Assembly (NCBI GenBank): GCA_017452785.1
Contig: JAFTLT010000009.1
Span: 124,001-188,000 of the forward strand
Source: Clostridia bacterium
GTDB taxonomy: Bacteria; Bacillota; Clostridia; Oscillospirales; Acutalibacteraceae
DNA length: 64,000 nucleotides
Direction: 5' to 3'
Below, piece after piece: positions 43,983 to 52,099 of the stretch; position 1 is the stretch's first letter; every line of letters begins with the position of its first letter. Made by a program: the position numbers and the translations under genes. The notes under the pieces were generated by a model, which searched no databases, was not told where the DNA came from, and was given only the letters and a program-made list of their open reading frames with translations.

Positions 43983-45107
43983 ATGGGAGATAATTATATT
44001 ATCAAACTTCAGAACATCTCAAAGAAATTTGAAGATGATGTTATTCTTGACTCAATTAATCTTAGCATAAAAGACAAGGAATTTATGACTTTTCTCGGTC
44101 CGTCAGGCTGTGGAAAAACAACCACACTGAGAATTATAGCAGGCTTTCTTGAGGCTGACAGCGGACAGGTTATTTTTGAGGGTAAGGATATCAACAGCTT
44201 GCCTCCTCACAAGAGACAGGTTAACACTATATTTCAGCGATATGCTCTGTTTCCGCACCTTAACGTGTATGATAATATAGCTTTCGGTCTTCGTATAAAG
44301 AAGATGAAGGAAAAGGATATTGCAAAAAAAGTCGGTGAGATGCTTGAGCTTGTTAACCTTAAAGGCTTTCAGAAAAGAGATATATCATCACTTTCAGGTG
44401 GTCAGCAGCAAAGAGTTGCCATTGCCAGAGCCCTTGCAGTTGAGCCAAGGGTGCTGCTTCTTGATGAGCCTTTGGGTGCACTTGACCTCAAGCTCAGAAA
44501 GGATATGCAGGTCGAGCTTAAAAATATTCAAAAAAGAATGGGTATTACTTTTATCTATGTTACCCACGATCAGCAGGAAGCTCTGTCAATGAGTGACACT
44601 GTTGTTGTTATGAATGACGGTAAGATTCAGCAGATCGGCACACCGATAGATATTTATAACGAGCCCAAAAACGCCTTTGTAGCCGATTTTATCGGTGAAA
44701 GTAATATTCTTGACGGTGTAATGCTTGACGACTTTAAAGCCAAGTTTTCAGGCGCAATATTCCAGTGTCTTGATAAGGGATTTGCAGTTAATGAGAGTGT
44801 TGATATCGTTGTTCGTCCTGAGGATGTGGATGTTGTTCCTTATGGCGAGGGTACCATCAGCGGTGTTATAACCTCAAACACCTTCAAGGGCGTGCACTTT
44901 GAAATGATTGTTGATATTGATAACTTCAAGTGGATGATTCAGACAACCGATTATTACCCCGTCGGCACTAAGATCGGCATTGTAATTGAACCTGATGCTA
45001 TCCATGTTATGAAAAAGAGTGAATATTCAGGTATGTTCGGTGACTACAGCTCGTTCAGTGATGAGCTGGAGCACCTCAGTGATGTTACGGCAGAAGAGGA
45101 GGAGTGA
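43983..45107 (+). CDS. potA: Spermidine/putrescine ABC transporter ATP-binding protein
   Basis: This 374-aa ATPase has Walker [14 protein letters not shown] near residues 39-51, Q-loop [12 protein letters not shown], signature [16 protein letters not shown], Walker [12 protein letters not shown], and H-loop [15 protein letters not shown]-terminal TOBE/OB domain ([14 protein letters not shown]) is typical of PotA. It energises polyamine import through PotB and PotC. ATG 43983 follows AAAGGGG; an upstream extension crosses the leader hairpin. The operon potABCD has spacings of 3, -4 and -4 bases. Confidence 0.94.
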   Translation: MGDNYIIKLQNISKKFEDDVILDSINLSIKDKEFMTFLGPSGCGKTTTLRIIAGFLEADSGQVIFEGKDINSLPPHKRQVNTIFQRYALFPHLNVYDNIAFGLRIKKMKEKDIAKKVGEMLELVNLKGFQKRDISSLSGGQQQRVAIARALAVEPRVLLLDEPLGALDLKLRKDMQVELKNIQKRMGITFIYVTHDQQEALSMSDTVVVMNDGKIQQIGTPIDIYNEPKNAFVADFIGESNILDGVMLDDFKAKFSGAIFQCLDKGFAVNESVDIVVRPEDVDVVPYGEGTISGVITSNTFKGVHFEMIVDIDNFKWMIQTTDYYPVGTKIGIVIEPDAIHVMKKSEYSGMFGDYSSFSDELEHLSDVTAEEEE

Positions 45108-45110
45108 TAA

Positions 45111-45938
45111 ATGAAAAAAACTTCTCTTGGTAAGAAACTTACCGCTTCCCCTTATATTGTGTGGTCTATGTTATTTATCATTGTTCCGCTGATTTTTGTT
45201 GCTTATTATTCCGTAACAGATGCTTCAGGCAACTTTACGCTTGAATATATAAGTGACATCGGCAGATATAAGGATGTTATGCTTAACTCTATATGGCTGG
45301 GCTTTATTGCAACAGTTATCAGCCTTATTTTGGCATACCCCTTGGCATATATTATGGCAAGAAGCAAGGCTAATGTGCAGCGCACAATGATGATGCTTGT
45401 TATGCTGCCTATGTGGATGAATCTTCTTATAAGAACTTATTCAATGATGATTCTCATGCAGGATACAGGTGTTATTAACTCTGTGCTCAGCTTCTTGAAT
45501 TTACCAAATGTTCATATGATCAACACTCAGGGTGCTGTTGTTTTCGGTATGGTTTACAACTACATTCCTTATATGATTTTGCCTCTTTATAATATTATGG
45601 CAAAAATGGATCACAGCCTTATTGAGGCAGCAGAGGATTTAGGTGCAAATAAGCTGACAGTGCTTAAGAATATAATTTTCCCTCTTAGTCTACCCGGTGT
45701 GGCTTCGGGCTTCACAATGGTTTTTGTACCGAGTGTTTCAACCTTCTATATTTCAAAGAAGCTGGGCGGCAACACATTCTCACTTATCGGAGACGTTATA
45801 GAGATGCAGTTTAAATCTGCAAATAACTATAATTTGGGTGCTGCACTTTCAATGGTGCTCATGGTGCTGATTATTATCTGTATGATGGTTATGAACCGCT
45901 TTACAGGCGACGATGACGACGGAGGTGTGCTGATATGA
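45111..45938 (+). CDS. potB: Spermidine/putrescine ABC transporter permease PotB
   Basis: This 275-aa protein has six membrane helices and the EAA-type cytoplasmic loop IEAAEDLGANKLTVLKNIIFPLSLPG, of which EAAEDLGA is the ATPase contact. LAYPLAYIMARSKA and MLPMWMNLLIRTYSMMILMQ are PotB-like. It overlaps potC by four bases and is in the operon with potA. Confidence 0.92.
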   Translation: MKKTSLGKKLTASPYIVWSMLFIIVPLIFVAYYSVTDASGNFTLEYISDIGRYKDVMLNSIWLGFIATVISLILAYPLAYIMARSKANVQRTMMMLVMLPMWMNLLIRTYSMMILMQDTGVINSVLSFLNLPNVHMINTQGAVVFGMVYNYIPYMILPLYNIMAKMDHSLIEAAEDLGANKLTVLKNIIFPLSLPGVASGFTMVFVPSVSTFYISKKLGGNTFSLIGDVIEMQFKSANNYNLGAALSMVLMVLIIICMMVMNRFTGDDDDGGVLI

Positions 45939-46771
45939 AAATGAAAATGTCACCTCTTTCAAAGCTATATGTTGCTTTTATTATGCTTTTGCTTTATTCT
46001 CCCATCGTGCTGATGATTGTGTTCTCCTTTAACTCATCAGCAAGCACAAGCGTTATTACAGGTTTTTCTCTTCGTTGGTACGAATCACTGCTTCACGATA
46101 GTGCAACAATGAATGCTCTTAAAAATACTCTTATACTTGCAGTTTCATCTTCGCTTATTGCAACTGTTATGGGTACTGCTGCCGCTGTGGGTATAAACGC
46201 ATTCAGAAACAAGTTTGTGAAAAAGACAGTTATGGGTGTTACAAATATTCCTATGATGAACCCTGAAATAGTAACAGGTATATCTATGATGCTTCTGTTT
46301 ATTTTCTGTGCTAAGCTCATAGGTGTAACGGATGCCTTAGGTTTTGCAACAATGCTTATTGCTCATGTAACCTTTAACCTGCCTTATGTTATTTTATCGG
46401 TGCTGCCTAAACTCAGACAGCTTGACAAATATCTTCCTGAGGCAGCTATGGATTTAGGCTGCACACCTGTTCAGGCTTTCTTTAAGGTTATTCTGCCGTC
46501 AATTTCAACGGGTATCGTCTCTGGTCTTATGATGTCCTTTACGCTTTCACTTGATGACTTTGTTATCAGCTACTTCACTCAGGGCCCGTCTTTTGAGACA
46601 CTGCCTATCAGAATTTTCTCTATGACAAAGAAGAGAGTTACCCCTGACATGTATGCTCTTTCAACACTTATATTTGTTGCGATTCTGCTTCTTCTCGTTC
46701 TTCTCAATGTTTCACAGGTCAGAGGCGAAAAGAAAATGAACAACAAACTCAATAAGGGGGGCAAGAGATGA
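45935..46771 (+). CDS. potC: Spermidine/putrescine ABC transporter permease PotC
   Basis: This 278-aa permease has six helices, LYSPIVLMIVFSFNSS near the N-terminus and the EAA-type loop LPEAAMDLGCTPVQAFFKVILPS. DDFVISYFTQGP is typical of PotC. It partners PotB. Its end overlaps potD by four bases. Confidence 0.92.
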   Translation: MKMKMSPLSKLYVAFIMLLLYSPIVLMIVFSFNSSASTSVITGFSLRWYESLLHDSATMNALKNTLILAVSSSLIATVMGTAAAVGINAFRNKFVKKTVMGVTNIPMMNPEIVTGISMMLLFIFCAKLIGVTDALGFATMLIAHVTFNLPYVILSVLPKLRQLDKYLPEAAMDLGCTPVQAFFKVILPSISTGIVSGLMMSFTLSLDDFVISYFTQGPSFETLPIRIFSMTKKRVTPDMYALSTLIFVAILLLLVLLNVSQVRGEKKMNNKLNKGGKR

Positions 46772-47985
46772 AAAAACTATACACTTTTGTCTTAACCCTT
46801 GCTGTTTTGTTTGCTCTCTCTGCTTTCGGTGCTTCTGCCTATGAAAACGAAGATTTTTATAAAAACACGGGACTTGAGGGTACCGAAATAAATGTTTTTA
46901 ACTGGGGTGAATATATCAGCGACAGCTATGAGGACGGCTGTATTGATGTTAACCGTGAGTTTGAAAAGCTCACCGGTATTAAGGTAAACTATGTAACCTA
47001 TGAAAGCAATGAGGATATGTATCCCAAAATCAAAAACGGTGGTGCAAGCTATGATATTGTTATACCGTCAGATTATATGATCGAGCGTATGATTTCTGAA
47101 AATATGCTCCTTGAGATTGATACATCAGCACTGCCTAATTATAAATATATTGCAGATGAATATAAGAATATGTACTATGACCCTGACAATAGCTTTTCAG
47201 TGCCCTATAATGTGGGAATGGTCGGTCTCATTTACAACACAAAAATGGTTGAGGAAGCACCCACAAGCTGGACTGCGCTCTGGGACGAAAGATATTCAGG
47301 AAAAATCCTGATGATTGACAATCCCCGTGATGCTTTTGCAATTCCGCAAAAAATTCTCGGCTACTCACTTAACTCTACAGATGAAAAAGAGCTTTCAGAC
47401 GTTGCGCAGATGCTTATTGAGCAAAAACCTCTTTTGCAGGGCTATGTTATGGATGAAATCTATAACAAAATGGAAAGCGGAGAAGCTGCAATGGTGCCTT
47501 ACTATGTTGGAGACTTTGTGCTTATGAAGGATATAAATCCCGACCTTGATTTTGTTTATCCTAAAGAAGGCGTAAATATATTCGTTGATGCGATTTGTAT
47601 ACCTAAATGCACACAGAATTACGATGCTGCTATGCTTTATATTAACTTCCTTCTTGACCCTGAAGTTGCACTAAGTAATGCTTTTTATATCGGATACGCT
47701 ACACCTAACACAGGTGTGCTTGAGCATGAAGATTATGCTGATATGCGTGAGAATGAGTATCTTTATCCAAGTGAAGAAAATATGCCCGACACCGAATATT
47801 TCAGAAACCTTCCTCAGGAAACACTCGACAGATTTTCTGAGCTTTGGAATGAGATAAGAATTCACGGTACCGATAACACTCATATATATATCGGCTTTGC
47901 TCTTGTCGGTGCTGCTGCACTGTTCTTCATAATAAGAAAGAGTATTATTAAAAAACGCAGAGAATATTGGTATAATTCACTTTGA
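46768..47985 (+). CDS. potD: PotD-like polyamine-binding protein with C-terminal membrane anchor
   Basis: This 405-aa substrate-binding protein has a signal peptide (residues 1-24, ending ASA before YENED) with no lipobox Cys. The mature part starts INVFNWGEYISDSY, the classic PotD/PotF opening, and contains SYDIVIPSDYMIERM, VPYNVGMVGLIYN and VDAICIPKCTQNYDAAMLYINFLLDP. Near residues 374-390 is a hydrophobic helix, YIGFALVGAAALFFIIR, followed by a basic tail KSIIKKRREYW, so the protein should be tethered by its C-terminus instead of a lipid. It is the last gene of the operon before a terminator. Confidence 0.92.
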   Translation: MKKLYTFVLTLAVLFALSAFGASAYENEDFYKNTGLEGTEINVFNWGEYISDSYEDGCIDVNREFEKLTGIKVNYVTYESNEDMYPKIKNGGASYDIVIPSDYMIERMISENMLLEIDTSALPNYKYIADEYKNMYYDPDNSFSVPYNVGMVGLIYNTKMVEEAPTSWTALWDERYSGKILMIDNPRDAFAIPQKILGYSLNSTDEKELSDVAQMLIEQKPLLQGYVMDEIYNKMESGEAAMVPYYVGDFVLMKDINPDLDFVYPKEGVNIFVDAICIPKCTQNYDAAMLYINFLLDPEVALSNAFYIGYATPNTGVLEHEDYADMRENEYLYPSEENMPDTEYFRNLPQETLDRFSELWNEIRIHGTDNTHIYIGFALVGAAALFFIIRKSIIKKRREYWYNSL

Positions 47986-48018
47986 AATAAAGGCAGTTAA
48001 CGGCTGCCTTTATTTTTA
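47985..48018 (+). terminator. Terminator after potABCD
   Basis: A perfect 12-bp stem, AAATAAAGGCAG with CTGCCTTTATTT, has a 7-base loop and T-rich tail. It overlaps the last base of potD. Confidence 0.92.
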
Positions 48019-48027
48019 TGTTTCGAC

Positions 48028-48056
48028 TTGACAAATGAAGGCAATAATAGTAAAAT
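48028..48056 (+). promoter_or_regulatory. Sigma-A-type promoter for alaS
   Basis: TTGACA (48028-48033), 17 bases, TAAAAT (48051-48056), about 20 bases before the start of the T-box leader. Confidence 0.8.
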
Positions 48057-48078
48057 AACAGTGTTGATATTTAATAAA

Positions 48079-48297
48079 AGCTATGACGAAAGAAACGTTC
48101 CGCTTATTTCATTGCAGAGAGAGGGGGAGGGTGTAAGCCCCTTATGAAGGACGGAAATGTGCTGCTTTCACCAGTTGCACCCGAAAGGGTCTGCCGTAAA
48201 TCTGCGTTAAGGATATTGAGTGGTGCTTTATGCACAATTCGGGTGGTACCGTGGACTTGTTTCACCCCGAGGTGTGTATGATGCGCTTTATTTTTTT
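48079..48297 (+). ncRNA. T-box riboswitch, alanine-specific, upstream of alaS
   Basis: The leader has the T-box order. Stem I begins near AGCTATGACGAAAG. An AG-rich box (AGAGAG) is near 48116. A specifier region GTGCTG at 48159-48164 holds GCT, an Ala codon, followed by G. The conserved T-box TGGTACCGTGG is at 48244-48254, and the leader ends before a run of seven T residues at 48291-48297. The TGGT can pair with the uncharged tRNA end ACCA if the discriminator is A, as in tRNA-Ala. Uncharged tRNA-Ala should stabilise the antiterminator and raise alaS expression. Confidence 0.9.
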
Positions 48298-48332
48298 GTA
48301 AATTATTTGTTCTTTAGAAAGGAATGTTTATT

Positions 48333-50969
48333 ATGAAATGGATGGGACTTAACGAGATAAGAGAAAAATATCTCGCCTTTTTTGAAAGCAAGGAGCATAT
48401 GAGACTTCCCAGCTTTTCTCTTGTGCCCCAAGGTGATAAGAGTATTCTGCTTATCAATGCAGGTATGACACCTATGAAAAAGTATTTCACAGGTGAGGTT
48501 ACACCTCCGAGCAAGAGAGTAACAACATGTCAGAAGTGCATTCGTACCCCTGATATTGAAAACGTTGGTAAGACTGCACGTCACGGCACATATTTTGAGA
48601 TGCTCGGTAACTTCTCTTTTGGAGATTACTTTAAAAGAGAGGCAACAGCATGGGCATGGGAGTTCTTTACAAAGGTAATGGAAATTCCGGAAGAGCTGCT
48701 TTATGTGAGCGTTTATCTTGATGACGATGAAGCCTTTGACATATGGACAAAAGAGGTGGGTGTTGATCCCTCACACATGGTGCGCTTCGGTAAAGAAGAT
48801 AACTTCTGGGAGCATGGTGCAGGCCCTTGCGGCCCATGCTCAGAAATTTATTTTGACAGAGGCCCTTCAAAGGGTTGCGGAAACCCCGACTGTAAGGTAG
48901 GCTGTGACTGCGACAGATTTATTGAAGTGTGGAACCTTGTTTTCACTCAGTTTGAAAATGATGGCAATAACAATTACACACCGCTTGCTCACCCGAATAT
49001 TGATACCGGTATGGGTCTTGAAAGACTTGCATGTGTTATGCAGGATGTTGACAATCTCTTTGAGGTTGACACTGTGCAGAATATTATGAAGCACATTATT
49101 AAAATTGCAGGAATCAACTATCACGATGATGCAAATAAGGATGTCTCTCTTCGTGTTATTACCGACCACATCAGAAGCACAACATTTATGGTTGGTGACG
49201 GTGTTATTCCTTCAAACAGCGGCAGAGGCTATGTTCTCAGAAGGCTTCTTCGCCGTGCAGCAAGACATGGCAGACTTATAGGCATCGACAGACCCTTCCT
49301 TGCAGAGGTTTGTGATACGGTTATTACTGAAAATGCAAATGCATATCCCAATCTTGTTGAAAAGCAGGATTACATTAAAAAGGTTATTGCTATGGAAGAG
49401 GACTCCTTCTATAAAACAATTGACTCAGGTCTCGGACTTCTTAACGAAATGATGTCTAAGAGTGAGGGCGGCGTGTTATCAGGTGAGGATGCTTTCAAGC
49501 TTCAGGATACCTACGGTTTCCCCATCGACCTGACAAAGGAAATTGCTGCTGAAAACAGCATGAGCGTTGATGAAGAAAAGTTCAGAGCTCTTGTTGAAGA
49601 AGCTCGTCTCAAAGCAAAAAATGCAAAGCGTGATGCTGCTGACAGTGACTGGAGAAACTCAGGCGTTTCACTTAAGGATATCGCAGCAACAGAGTTTACC
49701 GGCTACAGTGAAAACGGAACATCTGCAACAGTGCTTGCAATTATTGCCGGCGGTGAAAGAAAAGACATAATCGAAGACGGTGACGATGCCTTTATAGTGC
49801 TTGATAAAACTTCTTTCTATGCCGAAAGCGGCGGTCAGGTTGGTGACTGCGGTGTCATCACAATAGGCGATAGCTCATTTGAGGTTGACAAAACAACTAA
49901 GGATGCAGACGGTGTTGTGCTTCATCACGGTACTCTTTCAGGTGACAGCATAAAAGTAGGTGACAGTGCCGTAACGGTTTATGATGAAAAAATCAGAAAA
50001 GCCACAATGAGAAACCACACATCTGCCCACCTTCTGCAGGCAGCACTTCGTGAAATTCTCGGATCACATGTTGAGCAGGCAGGTCAGCTTGTTGACAGTC
50101 AGCTCTGCCGATTTGATTTCGTTCACTTCTCAGCTATGACAAAGGATGAAATTAAAAATGTAGAAGACAGAGTAAACGAAATTATCCTTGAAGGTATTGA
50201 GCTTCTGATAAAGGAAATGCCTATTGAAGAAGCTAAGGCTATGGGTGCAATGGCTCTCTTCTCAGAAAAGTACGGTGACACAGTTCGTGTTGTAAAGGCA
50301 GGAGATTTCTCCACAGAGCTTTGCGGCGGCACTCATGTTGATAACACTGCTAAGATAGGCCTATTTAAAATTGTGGGTGAATCATCAGTTGCAGCAGGTG
50401 TCAGAAGAATTGAAGCTGTAACCGGCGCAAATGTTATGAGCTTTATTGACGGCAAGCTCAGCCTTATTGCAGATACTGCAGCAGCACTCAAAGCAGCTAA
50501 TGCTAATGATATTGCATCAAAAGCAGCTTCAGTTATGACTGATGTAAAAGCTAAAGAAAAAGAAATTGAAAAGCTTTCAGGTGTGCTTGCTAACATCAAG
50601 ACAGAATCAATGCTCTCAAATGCAAAGCAGGTTGGCTCAGTTATGCTTGTTACCGCTTTCCTTGAGGACACTACTCCCGATGAGCTTCGCAGTGTGTGTG
50701 ACCTTGTTAAGAGCAAGGGTGACAATTACGTCGGTGTTATTGCAGGTGTGCAAAAGGCTAAAGGCACAGGTAACATCTCAGTTTGCTGCGGCAAAGAGGC
50801 TGTGGCTGCAGGTGCTCACTCAGGCAACCTCGCAAGAGAAGTTGCAAAACTTGCAGGTGGCTCAGGTGGTGGCAAGCCTGATAGTGCGATGGCAGGTGCA
50901 AAAGATGTGTCAGCACTTCCCGAAGCAATTAAAAAGGCTGAGGAGATTCTCAGCAGTATGCTTAAATAA
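48333..50969 (+). CDS. alaS: Alanyl-tRNA synthetase
   Basis: AlaS (878 aa) charges tRNA-Ala and edits Ser/Gly mischarging. The class II catalytic core contains REKYLAFFESKEHMRLPSFS, NAGMTPMKKYF, RHGTYFEMLGNFSFGDYF and GMGLERLACVMQ. The editing domain has HTSAHLLQAALREILG and the Zn-site CGGTHVDNTAKIG. A C-Ala domain ends the protein with a Gly-rich LAGGSGGGKPDSAMAGAKD. ATG 48333 is 9-10 bases from AGAAAGGA, while ATG 48324 overlaps it. Regulated by the upstream T-box. Confidence 0.96.
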   Translation: MKWMGLNEIREKYLAFFESKEHMRLPSFSLVPQGDKSILLINAGMTPMKKYFTGEVTPPSKRVTTCQKCIRTPDIENVGKTARHGTYFEMLGNFSFGDYFKREATAWAWEFFTKVMEIPEELLYVSVYLDDDEAFDIWTKEVGVDPSHMVRFGKEDNFWEHGAGPCGPCSEIYFDRGPSKGCGNPDCKVGCDCDRFIEVWNLVFTQFENDGNNNYTPLAHPNIDTGMGLERLACVMQDVDNLFEVDTVQNIMKHIIKIAGINYHDDANKDVSLRVITDHIRSTTFMVGDGVIPSNSGRGYVLRRLLRRAARHGRLIGIDRPFLAEVCDTVITENANAYPNLVEKQDYIKKVIAMEEDSFYKTIDSGLGLLNEMMSKSEGGVLSGEDAFKLQDTYGFPIDLTKEIAAENSMSVDEEKFRALVEEARLKAKNAKRDAADSDWRNSGVSLKDIAATEFTGYSENGTSATVLAIIAGGERKDIIEDGDDAFIVLDKTSFYAESGGQVGDCGVITIGDSSFEVDKTTKDADGVVLHHGTLSGDSIKVGDSAVTVYDEKIRKATMRNHTSAHLLQAALREILGSHVEQAGQLVDSQLCRFDFVHFSAMTKDEIKNVEDRVNEIILEGIELLIKEMPIEEAKAMGAMALFSEKYGDTVRVVKAGDFSTELCGGTHVDNTAKIGLFKIVGESSVAAGVRRIEAVTGANVMSFIDGKLSLIADTAAALKAANANDIASKAASVMTDVKAKEKEIEKLSGVLANIKTESMLSNAKQVGSVMLVTAFLEDTTPDELRSVCDLVKSKGDNYVGVIAGVQKAKGTGNISVCCGKEAVAAGAHSGNLAREVAKLAGGSGGGKPDSAMAGAKDVSALPEAIKKAEEILSSMLK

Positions 50970-51023
50970 AAAATACACCCTGCTTTTACATAAGTCAGGG
51001 GCGTAAACAAAGGAGAAACTACT

Positions 51024-51365
51024 ATGGATTGTATTTTTTGTAAAATAATCAAAGGTGAAATTCCTTCAAATAAAGTTTATGAGGACGATACTGTGCTCGC
51101 TTTTCACGATATCGCACCTCAGATGCCTGTACACGTTATAGTTATTCCAAAACAGCACATTGAATGTGCCGCCGATATAAAAGAAGACAACAGTGCGGTT
51201 GTTGCTCATATTTTTGAGGTTATAGCAAAAATCGGCAAAGACCTTGGTCTTGCAAACGGCTACCGTATTATAAACAACTGCGGTGAAGACGGTGGACAGA
51301 CTGTAAAGCATCTCCATTTCCACCTGCTTGGCGGTGAAAAATTAGGCGAAAAGCTTGTTAAATAA
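51024..51365 (+). CDS. HIT-family (HinT-like) nucleotide hydrolase
   Basis: This 113-aa protein has CIFCKIIKGEIPSNKVYEDD with a C-x2-C Zn pair, the middle block HVIVIPKQHI, and the histidine triad HLHFHLLGG near residues 97-105. HinT proteins hydrolyse nucleoside phosphoramidates and acyl-AMP by-products of tRNA synthetases, which fits its place 54 bases after alaS. AAAGGAG precedes the ATG. Confidence 0.95.
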   Translation: MDCIFCKIIKGEIPSNKVYEDDTVLAFHDIAPQMPVHVIVIPKQHIECAADIKEDNSAVVAHIFEVIAKIGKDLGLANGYRIINNCGEDGGQTVKHLHFHLLGGEKLGEKLVK

Positions 51366-51382
51366 TATGTGAGGTGAAGGAT

Positions 51383-51919
51383 ATGGCAATGTACAAAATG
51401 ACAATTGCAGGTCTTGAGAGAGAACTTCCTATTTGCAAGGTAAATGACCATCTTGATATAGCAGGTTTTGTTATTTTCGGTGACACTGAAATAACTGTTG
51501 CATCGGCTGCAGAGCTTCTGAAAAAATGCCCTGAATTTGATTTTATTGTTGCGCCTGAAGCTAAGGCAATTCCTCTTGCACATGAGATGTCAAGACAAAG
51601 CGGAAAAAAATATTTCATCTGCCGAAAGAGTGCAAAGCTCTATATGCAAAGCCCTGTCAGTGTTAACGTTCGCTCAATAACAACTGATAAGGAGCAGACT
51701 CTTTATATGGATTCACTTGAGGGTGAGCAGCTCAGGGGCAAAAAAGTAATCATCCTTGATGATGTTATCAGCACCGGTGAATCTCTTGCTGCTGTTGAAA
51801 AGCTCCTTGAGCAGTTTAATGCAAAGGTTGTTGCAAAGGCTGCTATCCTCGCTGAGGGTGATGCTGCAAAGAGAGACGACATAATCTTCCTTGAAGAGCT
51901 TCCGTTATTCTTTCATTAA
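51383..51919 (+). CDS. Purine phosphoribosyltransferase-family protein
   Basis: This 178-aa type I PRTase has the PRPP-binding loop VIILDDVISTGESLAAVE near residues 124-141 and a FIVAPEAKAIPLAHEMSRQ block near residue 56. It resembles adenine or xanthine phosphoribosyltransferases, though the N-terminal hood differs, so the base specificity is uncertain. ATG 51383 has GAGGTG 6 bases upstream; GTG 51374 lies in that RBS and ATG 51392 is a later option. It follows the HIT gene by 17 bases. Confidence 0.85.
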   Translation: MAMYKMTIAGLERELPICKVNDHLDIAGFVIFGDTEITVASAAELLKKCPEFDFIVAPEAKAIPLAHEMSRQSGKKYFICRKSAKLYMQSPVSVNVRSITTDKEQTLYMDSLEGEQLRGKKVIILDDVISTGESLAAVEKLLEQFNAKVVAKAAILAEGDAAKRDDIIFLEELPLFFH

Positions 51920-52030
51920 GACAAAACTTTAAATTTTATTAAAAATTTTCAATTTAAAGACTGTTTTATCACACAGATTTCACTTTTGTGTTGATAATAT
52001 AAAATAATACTGTATATTTTCTTTTCGCAA

Positions 52031-52059
52031 TTGACAGAAAAGGAATAAAGTGGTATTAT
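52031..52059 (+). promoter_or_regulatory. Sigma-A-type promoter for the BspA-like gene
   Basis: TTGACA (52031-52036), 17 bases, TATTAT (52054-52059), 40 bases before the ATG. The gap 51920-52030 is A+T-rich with no clear terminator. Confidence 0.8.
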
Positions 52060-52099
52060 ACAGTAGATAATATTCATTTTAAATATGGATGGTGAAATT

